A stretch of 7,961 nucleotides of DNA from Planctomycetota bacterium (GTDB lineage: Bacteria; Planctomycetota; UBA8108). The notes beneath the pieces were generated by a model that saw only the letters and a list, made by a program, of their open reading frames with translations, did not search any database and was not told the origin of the DNA. The position numbers and the translations under genes were made by a program. Location: assembly GCA_022451445.1 (NCBI GenBank), contig JAKUSY010000131.1:1-7961 (forward strand). The letters are read 5' to 3'. Positions 1 through 7,101 of the stretch are shown here, one piece after another. Positions within the stretch are counted from its first letter, which is position 1. Each line of letters begins with the position of its first letter.

Positions 1-66
1 GGAGGTGAGATAGGATTCTATCTGTAAAGTTGGTGAAGTTCAGCCCCGCAGTCGGAAATCCTACCC

Positions 67-1590
67 ATGTGGTTCATCATCCTGATCGCCTTGTGTTCTT
101 TTCTCCTCTTTGTGGGGATCTATGATCTGCTGCAGCGGAACCATGCGATCCTCCGGAACTTTCCGATCATCGGACACATTCGCTATCTGCTCGAGATGGT
201 GGGACCTGCGCTGCGCCAGTACATCGTCACCCACGATAAAGAGGAACGTCCCTTCAGCCGCGCCCAGCGGCGCTGGGTATACGCCTCCTCCAACACGCAG
301 AACAATTACTTCTTCTTGTGGACGGACAACGAGATGGAGCGGTCACCAAATTACCTGATTATCAAGCACAGCCCCTTTCCTATCCGGGAGGAGAAACATG
401 GAGAGGGTACCGCCGGGCACCAATATTCTCTGCCCTGCGCAAAAGTACTCGGTGGGCTCCGCGACAGGAAAAAAGCGTTTCGTCCCGCCTCGATTGTCAA
501 CATATCCGGAATGAGCTTCGGCTCGCTGAGCGGGCCGGCCATCGAGGCTCTCAATTGCGGGGCAGAGATCTGCGGATGCCTTCACAACACCGGGGAGGGG
601 GGAGTTTCCCCCTATCACCTGAAAGGGGGAGAGCTCATCTGGCAGATCGGTACCGGGTACTTTGGCTGCCGGGCATCGGATGGAGGCTTTGACTTCGACA
701 GGTTCCTGGAGACCTGTTCCGGAGGGGCTGTGCGGGCGATAGAGATCAAGCTGAGTCAGGGGGCGAAGCCCGGGCTGGGCGGGCTCCTGCCTGCCGCGAA
801 GGTCAGCTCCGAAATCGCCGAGATCCGGGGGATCCCGTTCGGTGAGGATTGTCACAGCCCCGCGTCCCATACTGCCTTCAGCGATGTAGACAGCATGCTC
901 GATTTTGTCGAGGGACTTGCCGAGAAGAGCGGTTTGCCGATCGGCATCAAATCGGCTGGGGGGGAGACCGCTTTCTGGAGAGACCTTGCCCACCTGATGG
1001 CGACGACCGGCCGGGGAGTTGACTTCATCACTATCGATGGGGGAGAGGGAGGTACCGGCGCCGCGCCCCTGGTCTTCAGCGACCATGTCGCCTTGCCTTT
1101 CAAGCTCGGCATGAGCCGCGTCTACAGGGAGTTTGCCGAGAGAGACCTGCACCAGGAAGTGGTTTTCATCGGCTCGGGCAAGCTGGGCTTTCCCGATAGC
1201 GCCATGTTGGCCTTCGCCCTGGGCTGCGATATGGTCAATGTCGGCCGCGAGGCGATGCTCGCTGTCGGTTGCATCCAGGCGCAGCGATGCCATACCGGTC
1301 ATTGTCCTACTGGTGTGGCGACCCAGTCAAAATGGCTGATGAGAGGGCTCGACCCGACGGCCAAGGCCCACCGCCTGGCCAACTATGTCGTCACCTTGCG
1401 AAAAGAAGTCCTGCAGCTCAGCAGGGCCTGCGGCGTCAGGCATCCGGCTCTGGTCGGTCCCGAACACTTCGAGTTAATTGATGACAGCTTCGGCTCGAGA
1501 ACCGTGCGCGAGGTTTTCGGTTACGAGGAAGACTGGAGCCTGCCCACAGCTGCCGACCAGGAAGAGATCAACGAGATCATGAGAGGTTGA
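67..1590 (+). CDS. Membrane-anchored FMN-binding glutamate synthase-family protein (GltB central-domain-like)
   Basis: This 507-residue protein belongs to the family of stand-alone FMN/Fe-S domains homologous to the synthase domain of glutamate synthase (Bacillus YerD-type proteins). Residues 1-20 form one hydrophobic segment, probably a membrane anchor, followed by a charged linker. The alpha/beta-barrel core (about 140-450) carries GGEGGTGAAP at residues 325-334, a glycine-rich phosphate/FMN loop of this family. It also carries C402-x5-C408-x4-C413, which matches the cysteine spacing that binds the 3Fe-4S cluster in glutamate synthase. There is no N-terminal glutaminase domain, so it cannot be a complete glutamate synthase and its substrate is unknown. 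The ATG at 67 has only a weak upstream GGAAA (54-58), but it places the hydrophobic anchor at the very N-terminus, as is usual in this family. Bases 8-23 upstream form a 6-bp hairpin with a GATT loop. The stop lies 10-13 bp before the next gene, which suggests an operon. Confidence 0.92.
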   Translation: MWFIILIALCSFLLFVGIYDLLQRNHAILRNFPIIGHIRYLLEMVGPALRQYIVTHDKEERPFSRAQRRWVYASSNTQNNYFFLWTDNEMERSPNYLIIKHSPFPIREEKHGEGTAGHQYSLPCAKVLGGLRDRKKAFRPASIVNISGMSFGSLSGPAIEALNCGAEICGCLHNTGEGGVSPYHLKGGELIWQIGTGYFGCRASDGGFDFDRFLETCSGGAVRAIEIKLSQGAKPGLGGLLPAAKVSSEIAEIRGIPFGEDCHSPASHTAFSDVDSMLDFVEGLAEKSGLPIGIKSAGGETAFWRDLAHLMATTGRGVDFITIDGGEGGTGAAPLVFSDHVALPFKLGMSRVYREFAERDLHQEVVFIGSGKLGFPDSAMLAFALGCDMVNVGREAMLAVGCIQAQRCHTGHCPTGVATQSKWLMRGLDPTAKAHRLANYVVTLRKEVLQLSRACGVRHPALVGPEHFELIDDSFGSRTVREVFGYEEDWSLPTAADQEEINEIMRG

Positions 1591-1600
1591 GGCCGGTTGA

Positions 1601-3403
1601 TTGATGCGTGAAATATCACTTCGCAACAGGGTTTCTTCGCCTGGCGGTTGGATGGGCGTTTTCGGACGCCTGGTGCTCTTGGCGCTCATCTCCTCCTGCA
1701 GCGGTTTACCTGAGCCGGGGGGACCGAGGATCCATGAGATACAGGGCCGGTCGCACCGGTCGCCCTATCATGGTCGGGATGTCTCCGGTGTTGTCGGAAT
1801 CGTTACCTTCACGGGAAAGGACCATTTCTTTCTGCAGGACCCCGTTCCTGACCGGGATGATTCCACCTCCGAGGCCCTGAGAGTCTACGTCGGAAAGAAG
1901 GTGGCTGTTCCCGCCCGGGGAGACAGGGTCATGGTATTCGGCAGGGTGACGGAGTATTACCCGGGAGGAAAAAAAACCGGCAACCTCCCCATGACCGGGA
2001 TCGAGGCGACGGCGGTGGATTTGATCGCATCGGACCGGCCGCTCCCGGCCTTTGTGGCCATCGCTGCCGGAGGGCGCCTCCCTCCCGGAAAAATCATCGA
2101 CAACGATTCCGTCGGCGGTGAGCCGGAAAACCCGGCGACCCCCTTCGATCCCGCGCAGGACGGCATCGATTTCTATGAGAGCCTCGAGGGGATGCTTGTT
2201 GAAATCGGCGAAGCTGTCGTTGTCGGGCCCTCCAATAAGTATTACGACGCCTGGATTGTACCGGGTAACGACGGTGACTTTGGCATGAGGACGCCGCGCG
2301 GCGGCATTCTGTTGCGTGAAGATGACATCAACCCTCAGAGGATGAAGGTCAGGGTGGAAAAGTCCCATTGGTGTAACGTGGTAGATGTTCTGAAAGGGGT
2401 TATTGGTGTCTTGGATTACAGCTACGGGAATTTCATGATCCAGCCGATGGGAAAGCCCGTGCATGAGGACAGGGGGCTGAAGCCCGAGGTGACCAGCCTG
2501 CGGGGAGATGAAGATCACCTGAGCGTCGCCTCCTACAACGTTCTGAACTTCTCGGCCGTCGCTGTCGACCGGGCCGGACTGATCGCTGCCCAGCTGGTTG
2601 GGAATCTCCGCTCACCCGATCTCGTGGCTCTGCAGGAGATGCAGGACAACAATGGGCCCCTTGCAGATGGGGGGGCGGATGCGAGTGAGAGCTTCAAGGT
2701 CCTGGTCTCCGCTGTCGCCGCCGCCGGGGGGCCCAGCTATGATTTCCTGCAGATCAATCCCGGCAGAGGGGAAGATGGCGGTCAGCCCGGCGGAAACATA
2801 CGAGTCGGGTTTCTCTTCAACCCTGCCCGGCTGAAGATCGTTCGCTACCGGGAGGAGAAGGAAGGCCTTCCTCCCAGTCCATCTCGAATCGGAGTCGGTT
2901 TGCCGGCTTTCCAGTCGAGCCGGAAATCTCTTTTTTGCGAGTTCCTCTTCGGTAGCTCGAGGATCTTTGTCATCAACAACCATCTCTCCTCCAAGTTCGG
3001 AAGTCCGCCGATGTACGGCAGCAGGCAACCGCCGGCGAACGGCGGGTTCGACAGGCGTGTTGCCCAATTTGGCGAGATCAGCGCGGTGGCTGACAGGATC
3101 GCGACTGCCGTACCCGGCGCGGCGATCCTGGTCCTCGGCGACTTCAACGAGTTTCCCTTCGAGGAGCCGATGAAGAGCGCCGGAGCCGGGAAGGCGCGTC
3201 TGAAGAAACTCTCAGAGCTTCTCCCGCTGCCGGAACGTTATACCTACAATTTCCAGGGCAACTCACAGACCCTTGACCACGTGCTGGTCAGCGAGCGTCT
3301 GGCCGCCGGGGCTGAATATGACGTCGTGCACGTCAACAGCGAGTTTGCCGTGCAGGCAAGCGATCACGACCCCGTGGTCGCCAGGCTTAAGCTCTCGAGG
3401 TAG
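1601..3403 (+). CDS. Secreted/lipoprotein endonuclease-exonuclease-phosphatase family nuclease with N-terminal OB-fold (ExeM/NucH-like)
   Basis: This is a probable extracellular or outer-membrane lipoprotein DNase. The N-terminus has a hydrophobic stretch ending in ISSC (Cys33), which fits a lipobox. Residues about 45-125 resemble the OB-fold (YhcR-type) module found in front of many secreted nucleases, including the pattern GVV...FFLQDP. The catalytic domain spans about 305-600 and all expected motifs are present: SYNVLNF (Asn313), ALQE (metal-binding Glu346), NNHLSSK (His461), GDFNEFP (Asp514), LDHVLVS, and SDHDPV near the C-terminus (Asp588, His589). The active site therefore looks intact. 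The first codon at 1601 is TTG and is followed directly by ATG at 1604. A TGAGG at 1588-1592 sits 11 bases from the ATG, so 1604 is the more likely start. Met18 (1652) is a less likely alternative that still keeps the lipobox. Residue numbers here count from the TTG. The substrate (DNA, RNA or another phosphodiester) cannot be decided from sequence. Confidence 0.9.
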   Translation: MMREISLRNRVSSPGGWMGVFGRLVLLALISSCSGLPEPGGPRIHEIQGRSHRSPYHGRDVSGVVGIVTFTGKDHFFLQDPVPDRDDSTSEALRVYVGKKVAVPARGDRVMVFGRVTEYYPGGKKTGNLPMTGIEATAVDLIASDRPLPAFVAIAAGGRLPPGKIIDNDSVGGEPENPATPFDPAQDGIDFYESLEGMLVEIGEAVVVGPSNKYYDAWIVPGNDGDFGMRTPRGGILLREDDINPQRMKVRVEKSHWCNVVDVLKGVIGVLDYSYGNFMIQPMGKPVHEDRGLKPEVTSLRGDEDHLSVASYNVLNFSAVAVDRAGLIAAQLVGNLRSPDLVALQEMQDNNGPLADGGADASESFKVLVSAVAAAGGPSYDFLQINPGRGEDGGQPGGNIRVGFLFNPARLKIVRYREEKEGLPPSPSRIGVGLPAFQSSRKSLFCEFLFGSSRIFVINNHLSSKFGSPPMYGSRQPPANGGFDRRVAQFGEISAVADRIATAVPGAAILVLGDFNEFPFEEPMKSAGAGKARLKKLSELLPLPERYTYNFQGNSQTLDHVLVSERLAAGAEYDVVHVNSEFAVQASDHDPVVARLKLSR

Positions 3404-3422
3404 CGGGCAGGGGGAGGATTAG

Positions 3423-3461
3423 AGGGCGAACGATCGCCCTGATCCCGCCTGTGGGGCGGGA
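3423..3461. terminator. Tandem GC-rich hairpins in the convergent intergenic gap
   Basis: Two perfect 7-bp stems lie back to back between the converging stop codons. The first is AGGGCGA (3423-3429), loop ACGA, TCGCCCT (3434-3440). The second is TCCCGCC (3443-3449), a 5-nt loop, GGCGGGA (3455-3461). Both are symmetric, so they form on transcripts from either strand. Neither is followed by a clear U-tract, so this is not a textbook intrinsic terminator. The position argues for a bidirectional terminator or 3'-end stabilising structure for the nuclease gene and the opposing 944-residue gene. Confidence 0.5.
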
Positions 3462-3493
3462 CCCGGGAAACCGTCGCGAGACACCAGCCGTCC

Positions 3494-6328
3494 TCAGGGA
3501 CAGATCTGGATGTCACAGGAAAGCGCGCCCTGGGCTACCGTGCGGCAGTCCGCACCGGGAGGCGCGATCCGCCCGCCCTCCCTGAACAGGTAGCTCAGGA
3601 AGTAGACGGGGTCGGTCAGGTTCAGGGTGTTGTCGCCGTTGGTATCAGCCGACATTTCGCAGCACAGGTCACTTCCGTCAGTGAACAGGTGGCTGAGGAC
3701 GACGATAGCATCGGTAACGTTCAGGCTCCCATCGCAGTTGGAGTCACCGCGTCGGAAGGTCGCGGTCGGAACCGTGGAGACGGATGCGACCATTCCATTG
3801 ACCTCAATCTCGGAAAGGGCCGGACCGCGCTCACCTTCGTACAGTCCGACGACGTCCCTTTGATTGATGGTGATGGTGAGGCCGTCGAAGGGACGCTCCA
3901 GGTCGAGCTCCATGCTGATCCGGTTCCCGGAGGTCAGCCGCCGCCGCACGACGAGCTCTTCAACAGTTTCTCCGCCGAGGGTCGTCTCGAGGACGAAGCC
4001 GCGGATCTCCTGGTCGCGCTCGCCGAAGATACCGACCTCGGGGCCGGCTCCAGGCGCGTGAACCACGACATGGCGACTGCGAATCGGAACGGGCCAGCGC
4101 ATCTGAACGGTGCTCGTGCTCCGGCTTCCAGCTCCTACCCACTCGTTGCCCATCGCCATGGTCGAGCGGTCGAGGAGGTTCTGAGGCGGGAAGATGGCCG
4201 GCACGGCGCCGGGAGCATTCCTGGGCAGGCCGATGATCACTTCCGCATCTGCGTCTTCTACGGGAGCGGGAATGGGACGCTGCGGAACTACGCGGCCAAA
4301 CGCCGAGCTGGCGCGAATAGCCGCGCTCGGGGCCAGGTTGGTAAACCTGAGCTCCTGGGCATTGTCCGGCACTTCGACCATGGTGTGGCCGGCGTGGCAG
4401 CCGACGCAGCGAGCCGTGCGGTTTTCACGGCCGAAGTTCATGCCACCGACATGGAAGACCTGGCCGTCACGGCCCTGGGCGAGAGCTCCCTGGGGGGTGC
4501 GGACCACTTCGAAGAGCGGTACGCCCGCGGGCAGCTCGGCCTCGACCCTGCCATCCGGACCAATCTCTTCGCGATGGATCAGGACAGGCTCATCGTTTCC
4601 CGTGGTACTGCTGCCCTGGGGAGCCATGTAGAATTCGAGCGCCAGGCCCTGCCCGATGGGCGGGGAGGAGGCGACGTTGAAGTCTACGGGAGCGTTGAAG
4701 TGGATATTCTCGACAATGAAGCGGAAGGTGCCGTTCAGTCTCGCGGCCTCTTCTGCCGTTTGCGGAATATCGTTCGTCAACGTGTCGGTCGTGAGGTCCC
4801 GGATGACCGGGGGCAGCTCACGAACGACGATAGGCGTGGCGTCCAGCAGGGCCGCGTCGCGGTCGAGTCGGGAACGTTCAAAGAGAGGCCGCATCGTGGC
4901 TTCCGGATCCGGATTGTCGGCAGAGGGACTCTCCATGACGTAGAGGTCGAATTGGGAGGGACGCGGCGTCGGCAGTCCTTCCACGCTGATGCTGGTGACC
5001 GGGGCGGCGCTGACAAGCAGGCTGCCGTCGGGCAGCTCGACCGCGCTCTCATAGGAGAACCGGACCTCGTTTTCGACCGGTATCCCTTCGAAGATTTCGA
5101 AGAATTCCGGGGGAAGCTCCTCTCCGGGCACACCCGGGAAGGGCGGCAGGTTCGGAAGCAGCGGAAGGTCTCTCTCGATGGTCTGTCCGGGGAAGGCCTG
5201 CGGTCCGCCCACGGCTTCCGGTTTCTCAGGGCCGCGGGTGTAGAGCCTCAGACCGAAAGGCGCGGGCTCTCCGATCACGGGTGTTACCGGGATGAAGAGC
5301 GAGAGGGCTCTTCCGTCGCGAGTGAAGCTGGGCCTGTAGGCCTGGGTCTCCTCGCGGTCGAGCCGGAATCCCGAGAACATCTGAAGCCCCGTACCATCGG
5401 GGTTCACGCTGGAAAGGAACCAGCTGTTGACCCCGGGGAAGGCCTCGGAATCGACACTGCGCAGGGCGCTCGCATCGACAGGTGCCGGGAGCGAGACGCC
5501 GGGAGAGATCTCTTCGGACTCGTTCTCGATAACGTAGCCGGGAGAGCCCGGACGGATCGGCTCGGGTTCTTCGCCCGTCTCTGTTTCGACAAGCTGAGTG
5601 GTCCTCCACCAGCGGGAGTATACGATCTGCCCGGTCGAAGGATCGACGACGGGAGTGTCGGCGCCGAAACGCTCGGTGGTGATCCGGTGCATGTCGCTGC
5701 CGTCAGCGTTCATGACGTAGAGGTTGGTCGCCCGATTTCTTCCATCGGGAGCGGTCTCAGGGTAGCGCGTTGAGACGAAGCAGATACGGCCATCGGGAAG
5801 GTAGCAGGGGTCGAGATCGTCGTGACCCTGGAACCTCTCGGCGTTGTCCCCAAACTGCTCGAGATCGACCTCGCGCAGATCGTGCGTGAGCTGGCGAAGG
5901 CCGGAGCCATCGACATGGACCTCGAAGATTCTCCAGCCGTTCTCCTGCGAAGAGAACCCGGAGAAAACCACGCGAGTGGCATCGTAAGAAACATCGGGAT
6001 CCATGACGTCAACAGGAATCGATTGATCCCTGGTATTGAGCCTGGAATCGACGAGCGTACGGATTCCTCCGTCGGCGTCGATGACCTGGAGCTGTCCGCG
6101 ACTGGCGGTGCGAACCACGGAGTCGCGTTCGGACTCCCTGTCCCTCCCGAGGTGCCTGGAGACAAACACGATTTCAGGCCGCGCCTGTACGCCGGGCTCT
6201 TCGCCAGCCATCGCTGTCGAGGTGAATCCCTGCGAAAGGAGCACAGCCAGGGCGCAAGCGGCCGCGTGCCGTCCCATCCTTTGGGCGGCGCTTCTTCCGC
6301 CCACGAAGTATTTGATCGAATTCAGCAT
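3494..6328 (-). CDS. Exported beta-propeller / hydrazine-synthase-alpha-like monohaem protein with discoidin and dockerin domains
   Basis: This 944-residue exported protein has no recognised gene name. Residues 1-41 form a signal peptide with a likely cut after AMA. Residues about 50-500 contain PD40/WD40-like propeller blades, for example DPDVSYDATRVVFSG near 110-124 and DPCYLPDGRICFVSTR near 172-187. Residues about 532-650 resemble the middle region of hydrazine synthase alpha-subunit-like proteins and end in C641-V-G-C644-H645, a c-type haem attachment site; only one such motif is present. Residues about 664-845 look like a discoidin/F5-8 galactose-binding-like fold, ending in LSEIEVNG. 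Residues 859-925 are a type I dockerin with two calcium loops (D862-D873 and D895-D906) in the style typical of Planctomycetota. Translation starts at ATG 6328 behind a consensus AGGAGGT. It is probably periplasmic or surface-located with covalent haem. Catalysis is unknown, and hydrazine synthesis should not be assumed. The domain calls rest on pattern recognition. Confidence 0.88.
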   Translation of the reverse strand: MLNSIKYFVGGRSAAQRMGRHAAACALAVLLSQGFTSTAMAGEEPGVQARPEIVFVSRHLGRDRESERDSVVRTASRGQLQVIDADGGIRTLVDSRLNTRDQSIPVDVMDPDVSYDATRVVFSGFSSQENGWRIFEVHVDGSGLRQLTHDLREVDLEQFGDNAERFQGHDDLDPCYLPDGRICFVSTRYPETAPDGRNRATNLYVMNADGSDMHRITTERFGADTPVVDPSTGQIVYSRWWRTTQLVETETGEEPEPIRPGSPGYVIENESEEISPGVSLPAPVDASALRSVDSEAFPGVNSWFLSSVNPDGTGLQMFSGFRLDREETQAYRPSFTRDGRALSLFIPVTPVIGEPAPFGLRLYTRGPEKPEAVGGPQAFPGQTIERDLPLLPNLPPFPGVPGEELPPEFFEIFEGIPVENEVRFSYESAVELPDGSLLVSAAPVTSISVEGLPTPRPSQFDLYVMESPSADNPDPEATMRPLFERSRLDRDAALLDATPIVVRELPPVIRDLTTDTLTNDIPQTAEEAARLNGTFRFIVENIHFNAPVDFNVASSPPIGQGLALEFYMAPQGSSTTGNDEPVLIHREEIGPDGRVEAELPAGVPLFEVVRTPQGALAQGRDGQVFHVGGMNFGRENRTARCVGCHAGHTMVEVPDNAQELRFTNLAPSAAIRASSAFGRVVPQRPIPAPVEDADAEVIIGLPRNAPGAVPAIFPPQNLLDRSTMAMGNEWVGAGSRSTSTVQMRWPVPIRSRHVVVHAPGAGPEVGIFGERDQEIRGFVLETTLGGETVEELVVRRRLTSGNRISMELDLERPFDGLTITINQRDVVGLYEGERGPALSEIEVNGMVASVSTVPTATFRRGDSNCDGSLNVTDAIVVLSHLFTDGSDLCCEMSADTNGDNTLNLTDPVYFLSYLFREGGRIAPPGADCRTVAQGALSCDIQICP

Positions 6329-6337
6329 CTGAATTTG

Positions 6338-6344
6338 ACCTCCT
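6338..6344 (-). promoter_or_regulatory. Consensus Shine-Dalgarno sequence for the 944-residue protein
   Basis: On the minus strand AGGAGGT lies nine bases before the ATG at 6326-6328. It is the strongest ribosome binding site in the window and fixes the start of the large exported protein, which then begins with a normal signal peptide. Confidence 0.85.
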
Positions 6345-6643
6345 CTCTAGATTAAAGAAACCACAACTGTATATATGACTAAACGAGCTTTACCGTGCGA
6401 CCCTCCCAGAGGCACGGGCAGAATTCATCTGATACCGTTTCATTAATTTCCCCAGAACTGTCTGCCGGAGGAGATTGCGGCGCGCTCCCGGAGGAGAGTC
6501 GATGGAGAGACAGAGCGCCGACGCCTTCGATAGGCCCGCCACGGGTCTCCCGTATCCAACTCACGTTTCCAGCTACGTGCCCCATCGTTCTCCTGGCGAA
6601 GTCCAACAACCTGACCCCGAGAAAAATCCCCGGAAAGTCTTTA
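6345..6643 (-). other. Long, hairpin-rich untranslated leader upstream of the 944-residue gene
   Basis: No convincing gene was found here. Short open frames exist on both strands (6379-6651 minus, 6395-6655 plus, 6475-6738 plus), but they have no recognisable family and no good ribosome binding site. Several perfect inverted repeats are visible: CCGTGC/GCACGG (6393-6398 with 6412-6417), GCGCTC/GAGCGC (6482-6487 with 6513-6518), ACGGG/CCCGT (6541-6545 with 6549-6553) and CACGT/ACGTG (6562-6566 with 6575-6579). A 10-base direct repeat CCGGAGGAGA occurs at 6465-6474 and 6488-6497. With the promoter candidate at 6651-6679, this would be a transcribed leader of about 315 nt counting the ribosome binding region. 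It does not match a riboswitch class or common structural RNA that I know. Confidence 0.4.
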
Positions 6644-6650
6644 GATCTCA

Positions 6651-6679
6651 ATTAGCCACCACGATCAGGGAGTTGTCAA
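6651..6679 (-). promoter_or_regulatory. Sigma-70-like promoter with upstream A-tracts, reading toward the 944-residue gene
   Basis: On the minus strand a perfect TTGACA (-35; plus coordinates 6674-6679) is separated by exactly 17 bases from GCTAAT (-10; 6651-6656, four of six consensus bases). Just upstream of the -35 box the minus strand is unusually A-rich for this GC-rich window. Runs of six and five A (plus-strand T-runs at 6697-6702 and 6706-6710) lie about 53-66 bases before the predicted start near 6644, close to where UP elements act. It lies about 70 bases beyond the stop of the upstream pyrophosphohydrolase gene, so it would give the large gene its own promoter. The assignment is from sequence pattern only. 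Confidence 0.5.
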
Positions 6680-6750
6680 TAAAAGTTTGTAAGAGGTTTT
6701 TTAGGTTTTTATTCGCCCGGATCGGGGCGTCCGGATGAGGCCGGATGACC

Positions 6751-7101
6751 TCAGCTGTGGCGCCCGCGATACTCGCCGGGGGGATATTTTTCAGCGTTTT
6801 TAAGCACCTTTCGCTCGACCGCTTCAGACAGGTCGATCTCCAGGTTGTTGGCGAGTGAGAGGCAGTAGCATACGACATCCGCGAGCTCTTCCTCTATTTC
6901 CTTTCTGCGGCCAGGATCCTCGAGAATGGCCGGAATCTGTTCATTTCGATCCCACTGGAAATGCTCCATCAACTCGGCCGCTTCAATGGCGATCGACATG
7001 GCGAGGTTCTTTGGGTCGTGGAACTGTTCCCAGTCCCTTTCCCTGATAAATTCAGCCACCAGGTTTCGAAGCTCCCTGATGGTGGTGCTCTTGTCCTTCA
7101 T
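6751..7101 (-). CDS. MazG-like / dCTPase-type nucleotide pyrophosphohydrolase
   Basis: This 116-residue cytosolic enzyme fits the single-domain all-alpha NTP pyrophosphohydrolase family (dCTPP1/RS21-C6-like). Members cleave dCTP or modified nucleoside triphosphates to the monophosphate and pyrophosphate, cleaning the nucleotide pool. Visible signatures are W24-x2-FH-x-P-x-NL, the magnesium-binding pair E40-x2-E43 (EAAELMEHFQW) and E72-x2-D75 (EELADVV), and the basic tail K98-x2-KN-x2-KYP (98-107). The length is normal for the family and all metal ligands are present. The ATG at 7101 is preceded at about ten bases by AAAAGG on the minus strand. A start-stop pair, ATG-TAA, sits in the same frame between the two. 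No clear terminator follows the stop; a weak CGCCC/GGGCG stem occurs at about 6714-6729. The preferred nucleotide cannot be read from the sequence. Confidence 0.9.
   Translation of the reverse strand: MKDKSTTIRELRNLVAEFIRERDWEQFHDPKNLAMSIAIEAAELMEHFQWDRNEQIPAILEDPGRRKEIEEELADVVCYCLSLANNLEIDLSEAVERKVLKNAEKYPPGEYRGRHS

Noticed and set aside
343..1302. A 319-codon minus-strand open frame opposite the glutamate-synthase-like gene
   Set aside because: No recognisable family, and it lies wholly inside a gene with intact FMN and Fe-S motifs; a codon-bias shadow.
1706..2518. A 270-codon minus-strand open frame opposite the nuclease gene
   Set aside because: No domain signature, and the plus-strand gene has the full set of nuclease motifs; a shadow.
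3689..5773. A 694-codon open frame on the plus strand, antisense to the large exported protein
   Set aside because: Its translation is Arg/Gly/Glu-rich with no recognisable domain or export signal. The opposite strand has a consensus ribosome binding site, signal peptide, haem motif and dockerin. Long antisense open frames are expected in GC-rich genes.
3494..6328. Reading the large haem protein as a hydrazine synthase subunit, implying anammox
   Set aside because: Only one CxxCH motif is present, no beta/gamma subunit genes are nearby, and HZS-alpha-like proteins appear to occur beyond anammox bacteria; the resemblance is at domain level only.
6395..6410. GTGCGACCC on the plus strand, resembling the 5' end of a bacterial group II intron
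   Set aside because: No domain V-like hairpin or reverse transcriptase follows; a short chance match that is part of the CCGTGC/GCACGG hairpin.
6379..6651. A 90-codon minus-strand open frame in the intergenic region
   Set aside because: It would need a TTG start lying within the promoter -10 hexamer, has no good ribosome binding site and no recognised family. It is not excluded as a small or decayed gene, but not supportable.
6714..6729. CGCCC/GGGCG stem beside T/A runs as a terminator for the pyrophosphohydrolase gene
   Set aside because: On the minus strand the bases after the stem are A-rich, not T-rich, so the polarity is wrong for an intrinsic terminator of that gene. The A-tracts fit better as promoter-upstream sequence.
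6475..6738. Plus-strand short open frames (also 6395-6655) in the same gap
   Set aside because: They overlap each other in different frames, have no recognisable product and cover inverted repeats.
6717..6748. Three CCGGAT copies, two of them as adjacent CCGGATGA units
   Set aside because: Too short and too few to be called a repeat array; consistent with chance in GC-rich sequence.
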